DNA of 64,000 bases from JAWHTC01 sp032586155 (GTDB taxonomy: Bacteria > Pseudomonadota > Alphaproteobacteria > Rhodobacterales > Rhodobacteraceae), in the NCBI RefSeq assembly GCF_032586155.1, contig NZ_JAWHTC010000005.1, positions 248,001 to 312,000 of the forward strand, in the 5' to 3' direction. Of this stretch, positions 61,013-64,000 are shown piece by piece. The notes beneath the pieces were generated by a model that saw only the letters and a program-made list of their open reading frames with translations, was not told the origin of the DNA and did not search any database. Within the stretch, counting starts at the first letter, position 1; each line of letters begins with the position of its first letter. The position numbers and the translations under genes are program-made.

Positions 61013-61461
61013 ACGGGGCAAGGGGATGGGTCATAACGCTGAGCCTGCTGTTGCTCTTGGCCTTTGTCTGGAACTTCCTGGTGGCGACGGGCGTGATCTG
61101 GGCAGACATGGGTGATCCCGACGTGGGGGGATATCCGTTGATCGTGGCGAAGGACGGGGTGCAGGGGATGGAATATCTGCTGCGTGTTGTTCTATTTGGT
61201 CAGTCGGCATTGGTGTTCATGCTGGTGGTCAGAACCGGGCTGATCGAATTCGGTTGGCCGGGTTATGTCGCCATTGGACTGGCGGTGGTTGCGATCGCCG
61301 GGCCCTCTGTCATGGTTCTGCTTCTGGGCGTTTGGGCCGGGATAGGACTGGAATTCATCGCGCAGCGGGCCGAGGTTGTGCCGCGCTGGTGGATGGTGGT
61401 TCGGCTGCCCTTCACCGTGGCGGTCAGCCTGATCGTCGTGTTAGGGGTGGCGCTGGTATAG
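61009..61461 (+). CDS. Integral membrane protein of unknown function
   Basis: A 150-residue protein with three or four membrane helices (about 8-28, 58-78, 84-112, 128-150). A short acidic loop (ADMGDPDVGG) separates the first two. No family is recognised. It starts with GTG overlapping the ispH stop, so it is translationally coupled, and it is the second gene of a five- or six-gene run up to the UPF0126 gene. Its position after ispH may be chance. Confidence 0.75.
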   Translation: MNGARGWVITLSLLLLLAFVWNFLVATGVIWADMGDPDVGGYPLIVAKDGVQGMEYLLRVVLFGQSALVFMLVVRTGLIEFGWPGYVAIGLAVVAIAGPSVMVLLLGVWAGIGLEFIAQRAEVVPRWWMVVRLPFTVAVSLIVVLGVALV

Positions 61462-61473
61462 GGAGATGAGCAG

Positions 61474-62085
61474 ATGTCATTGCAGTTTCTGATCACGGCC
61501 ATGGTGGTGGTGTTGGTGCCGGGCACCGGGGTGATCTATACGTTGGCAACCGGGCTCGGGCAGGGGCGGCGCGCGGCGTTTTGGGCAGCGTTGGGTTGCA
61601 CCTTTGGCATCGTGCCGGCGCTGGCGGCGGCAGTTCTTGGGCTGGCTGCGGTGCTGCACTCTTCGGCGGTTCTGTATCAGGTGATGAAGTTCGCCGGGGT
61701 GGCTTACCTGATGTGGTTGGCCTGGCAGGCGCTGAAGGAGGGTGGTGCGCTGGCGGTGCAATCGGATCGGACGAAGCAGCCGGGATGGCGGGTCGCGTGG
61801 CGCGGGGTGATGATCAACGTGCTGAACCCGAAACTGTCGATTTTCTTCCTGGCGCTGTTGCCGCCGTTTCTGTCCGGCGTGCCCGAGACGGCGACGCAGG
61901 AAATGGTCGCGCTGGGCGCGGTGTTCATGGGGCTGACATTCGTGGTCTTCGTCGCCTACGGAATGTTCGCGGCCCAGGCGCGGGTCCTGATCCTTGGGAA
62001 TGCAAGGCTTATGGCCTGGATCAATCGCGGATTTGCCGGGATTTTCGCGGCCCTGGCCGGACGGCTGGCATTGGAGAGAGCATGA
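61474..62085 (+). CDS. LysE/RhtB-family amino acid exporter
   Basis: A 203-residue membrane transporter with six predicted helices. The family motif VPGTGVIYTLATGLGQGRRAA follows the first helix (about 15-35), with the WLAWQALKEGG and NPKLSIFFLALLP landmarks (about 77, 120). These proteins export lysine, homoserine, threonine or similar compounds. It starts 12 bases after the preceding gene (GGGAGATGAGCAG), and its stop overlaps the methyltransferase start in ATGA. Confidence 0.93.
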   Translation: MSLQFLITAMVVVLVPGTGVIYTLATGLGQGRRAAFWAALGCTFGIVPALAAAVLGLAAVLHSSAVLYQVMKFAGVAYLMWLAWQALKEGGALAVQSDRTKQPGWRVAWRGVMINVLNPKLSIFFLALLPPFLSGVPETATQEMVALGAVFMGLTFVVFVAYGMFAAQARVLILGNARLMAWINRGFAGIFAALAGRLALERA

Positions 62086-62672
62086 GCGACGAGCGGACAA
62101 TTGCGGTCTATGACGAGAGGGTCGCGGAATACAGCAAGCTGAACGAGAAACTCTATGAGAAGGCCGAGCTGGAAGGGTTTGTGGCCGCCTTGCCCGGCGG
62201 CGGGCGGGTGCTGGACCTGGGCTGTGGGCCGGGGTTTTATGCAAGATGGATGGCGGAGCAGGGCCTGCAGGTCGAGGCTTGGGATGCCAGCGTCGAGATG
62301 GTGAAAAAGGCCGCCAACCAGCCGGGGGTTACGGTGAAACAGGCGCGGTTCGACGAGCTGGAGGCGGAAGCGGTCTATGATGGCATATGGGCCAATTTCA
62401 GCCTGCTGCATGCGCCGAAAGCTGCTTTTCCGGGGTTGTTGAACCGTATCCGCAAGGCAGGCAAACCGGGCATGGTGTTCCATATCGGCATGAAGTTGGG
62501 TGAGGGTGAAGGGCCGGACAAGATCGGTCGCTATTATGGCTATTACGGTGAGGACGAGTTGGTGCGGTATCTTGAAGAGGCCGGGTTTCGTATCGGCAAG
62601 AAGCGGTTCGGTAACGGGCCCGGGCTTTCGGGTGAGGAGTCGCCTTTCATGACGGTGCTCTGTTATGGCTGA
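62082..62672 (+). CDS. Class I SAM-dependent methyltransferase
   Basis: A 196-residue methyltransferase. SAM-binding motif I is VLDLGCGPGFYARWM (about 40-55), motif II VEAWDASVEMVKKA (about 62), and WANFSLLHAP (about 103) is motif III. The substrate is unknown; the type is like small-molecule or phospholipid methyltransferases. The start at 62082 overlaps the exporter stop. Its own stop lies eight bases inside rnhA. Confidence 0.9.
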   Translation: MSDERTIAVYDERVAEYSKLNEKLYEKAELEGFVAALPGGGRVLDLGCGPGFYARWMAEQGLQVEAWDASVEMVKKAANQPGVTVKQARFDELEAEAVYDGIWANFSLLHAPKAAFPGLLNRIRKAGKPGMVFHIGMKLGEGEGPDKIGRYYGYYGEDELVRYLEEAGFRIGKKRFGNGPGLSGEESPFMTVLCYG

Positions 62673-63126
62673 TTTGTTTGCCTACACTGACGGGGCGTGC
62701 AGCGGCAATCCGGGGCCGGGCGGCTGGGGCGTGTTGATGCGCGCCATGGATGGCGAACATGTGGTTAAGGAGCGCGAATTGCAGGGTGGTGAGTCCGAGA
62801 CCACCAACAACCGCATGGAATTGCTGGCGGCGATCAATGCGCTGGAGGTGCTGGAAAGGTCCTCAAGCCTGACCATCGTGACGGATTCGGCTTACGTGAA
62901 GAATGGCGTGACCGGGTGGATCTTTGGCTGGAAGAAGAACGGCTGGCGAACCTCGAACAAAAAGCCGGTGAAGAATGTCGACCTGTGGCAGCGGCTGGAC
63001 GAGGCGCAGGCACGTCATGACGTGACCTGGGAATGGGTCAAGGGCCATGCGGGACACCCCGAAAACGAGCGCGCGGACGAGTTGGCGCGAGCGGGGATGA
63101 AGCCGTTCAAGGAAGAGGAAAATTGA
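62665..63126 (+). CDS. rnhA: Ribonuclease HI
   Basis: Cuts RNA in RNA-DNA hybrids. It is 153 residues with all four acidic residues: D in AYTDGACSGNPGPGGWG (about 8), E in NNRMELLAAI (about 48), D in IVTDSAYVKNG (about 71) and D in ENERADELA (about 135). The basic GWKKNGWRTSNKKPVKN handle is present. It overlaps the methyltransferase by eight bases and the next gene by four (TTGA). Confidence 0.97.
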   Translation: MADLFAYTDGACSGNPGPGGWGVLMRAMDGEHVVKERELQGGESETTNNRMELLAAINALEVLERSSSLTIVTDSAYVKNGVTGWIFGWKKNGWRTSNKKPVKNVDLWQRLDEAQARHDVTWEWVKGHAGHPENERADELARAGMKPFKEEEN

Positions 63127-63746
63127 GCGCAGTTGCGGCGCTTGATTATGTCTCGGTGCTGATCTTTGCGCTGACGGGTGCACTTGTTGCGAGCCGGGCA
63201 CAGTTGGACATCGTGGGATTTGCCTTTGTCGCGTGCCTGACGGCGGTGGGCGGGGGCACGGTGCGCGACGTGCTGCTGGACCGCAACCCGGTGTTCTGGG
63301 TCGGGGAGCCAACTTACATCCTGATTGCCGCGCTTGCGGCGGTGGTGGTGTTTTTCACCGCGCACCTGATGGAAAGTCGTTATCGCTGGTTGCTTTGGCT
63401 GGACAGTTTCGCCTTGGCCGTGGCGGTGCCCGCGGGGGTAAGCCTTGCCATGGAAACCGGGCAGAACGCGGCGGTTGTTCTGATCATGGGGATGGTTACC
63501 GGCTGCATGGGCGGGCTGTTGCGTGATGTTGTTGTCGGCGAGGTGCCGCTGGTTCTGAAGCAGGGTGAGCTTTATGCCACGGCTGCGCTGGCCGGGGCGG
63601 GTACGGCGCTGGTGGTGAGCGCCATGGCCGGGGCCGTTGCCGCTGCGCTGGTCGGCTGTGGGGTTGTGACCTGGGCTTTGCGGGCGGGATCGATGGCCTT
63701 TGGTTGGAAACTGCCGGTGTATCGGGCACGACCGCCAAAAAGCTGA
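63123..63746 (+). CDS. UPF0126/TRIC-type membrane channel protein
   Basis: A 207-residue membrane protein with seven helices in two homologous halves; the repeated signature GGGTVRDVL (about 42) and GGLLRDVVVG (about 130) marks the UPF0126 family, which forms trimeric K+ channels like eukaryotic TRIC. The start is TTG at 63123, overlapping the rnhA stop in TTGA, with AGAGGAAAA before it. The longer open frame beginning at 63033 lies wholly over rnhA and is not the start. Convergent with the last gene. Confidence 0.9.
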   Translation: MSAVAALDYVSVLIFALTGALVASRAQLDIVGFAFVACLTAVGGGTVRDVLLDRNPVFWVGEPTYILIAALAAVVVFFTAHLMESRYRWLLWLDSFALAVAVPAGVSLAMETGQNAAVVLIMGMVTGCMGGLLRDVVVGEVPLVLKQGELYATAALAGAGTALVVSAMAGAVAAALVGCGVVTWALRAGSMAFGWKLPVYRARPPKS

Positions 63747-63753
63747 TCCGCGA

Positions 63754-63987
63754 TCAGCTGAAATAGGTCTGCCAGATCCAGATCAACAGGACCGCGCCCA
63801 GCAGGGCGCCGACAAACCCGGCGGCCATGCCGAGAAGCCCCTTAAGTAAGCCCAATAAAAGTCCACCCATCAGTGCTCCACCGATGCCGATGGCGACCGT
63901 GGTGATCACGTTGGTTTCCATGTCCATGAAACGGGTGGCGAGGAAGCCCGCGGCGGCACCCACGATGATGAGCCAGACGATTCCCAT
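63754..63987 (-). CDS. GlsB/YeaQ/YmgE family stress-response membrane protein
   Basis: A 77-residue membrane protein with three helices and the family's GxxxG-rich pattern (IVGAAAGFLATRFM at the start, GIGGALMGGLLLGLL in the middle). Such transglycosylase-associated proteins respond to acid or osmotic stress in enteric bacteria; the function here is unknown. GGAGACG precedes the ATG at 63987, complete inside the window. It converges with UPF0126 7 bases away. Confidence 0.93.
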   Translation of the reverse strand: MGIVWLIIVGAAAGFLATRFMDMETNVITTVAIGIGGALMGGLLLGLLKGLLGMAAGFVGALLGAVLLIWIWQTYFS

Positions 63988-64000
63988 GTAGCGTCTCCTA

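Noticed and set aside
59918..61021. N-terminal 368-codon extension of the cytochrome c frame
   Set aside because: It lies antisense to ispH and has no similarity to cytochromes; the signal anchor begins at 59917.
61581..62081. Upstream extension of the methyltransferase frame
   Set aside because: It overlaps the LysE exporter in another frame; the ATGA-coupled start at 62082 is better.
1..64000. CRISPR arrays, tRNA/rRNA genes, insertion sequences, integrases, restriction or toxin systems
   Set aside because: Intergenic gaps were read for regular repeats, cloverleaf folds and transposase-like proteins; none was found. The repeats seen are scattered palindromes, not spaced arrays.

Overview
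This is a GC-rich chromosomal window from an alphaproteobacterium, most likely a marine member of the Rhodobacteraceae (Roseobacter group). The evidence is a cluster of family traits: the serC-serA pair with a serC-type leader RNA opposite serB, an IalB-family protein, the rpoZ / rsh / DUF2062 string, a PuuD-type urate oxidase, BKACE and fused aconitase X enzymes, and intergenic hairpins resembling those common in that family. The window looks like ordinary core chromosome: no tRNA, rRNA, CRISPR array, integrase, transposase or phage gene was found. Nearly all of it is coding, with many 1-8 base overlaps between consecutive genes.

Layout. 1-12.6 kb: recQ (cut by the window start), yaaA, a hybrid histidine kinase, then the alpha-2-macroglobulin/pbpC envelope pair. 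12.6-21.4 kb: thiolase, a beta-helix-like membrane protein, a metallophosphatase, a LysR regulator facing a cupin and a small heme-oxidase-like membrane protein, a cytochrome P450, a fatty acid desaturase, and a stop-interrupted gene. 21.4-25.3 kb: the complete phosphorylated serine pathway (serA, serC and divergent serB). 25.4-29.4 kb: a BKACE enzyme, a small conserved protein, and an Lrp regulator facing ornithine cyclodeaminase and CtlX (citrulline to ornithine to proline). 29.4-36.7 kb: rlmN, two secreted proteins of unknown function, a CTP-synthase-tail-like protein, aconitase X, an IalB protein and an asparaginase. 37-44 kb: YCII and LOG proteins, a Thr/Ser dehydratase-like enzyme, dapD with a small secreted protein, a glutamate-receptor-like channel, a HAD phosphatase and a GAPDH paralogue. 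44.2-54.7 kb: purine catabolism. Ade and GuaD feed hypoxanthine and xanthine to XdhAB (matured by XdhC), PuuD oxidises urate, and UraH opens 5-hydroxyisourate; a LysR gene sits divergent to puuD. 54.7-64 kb: DUF2062, rsh, rpoZ, folK, a NYN protein, a cytochrome c, ispH, and a tightly overlapping run (membrane protein, LysE exporter, methyltransferase, rnhA, UPF0126), ending with a YeaQ/YmgE protein.

The least explained material is intergenic. At least three loci, possibly four, carry a composite element: a long inverted repeat followed by a conserved 22-base sequence (GAGTATTTGGG, two bases, AAGAAAGAG). At one locus the 22-mer is present as an inverted pair. A second family of small palindromes carries a CACCCTACG-type tail. 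Among proteins, the receptor-like channel without a K+ filter, the secreted NP-repeat protein, the GATase-like protein lacking its catalytic His, the P450 with a changed I-helix pair and the amber-interrupted domain protein deserve a second look. I did not find a clearly new multi-gene system.
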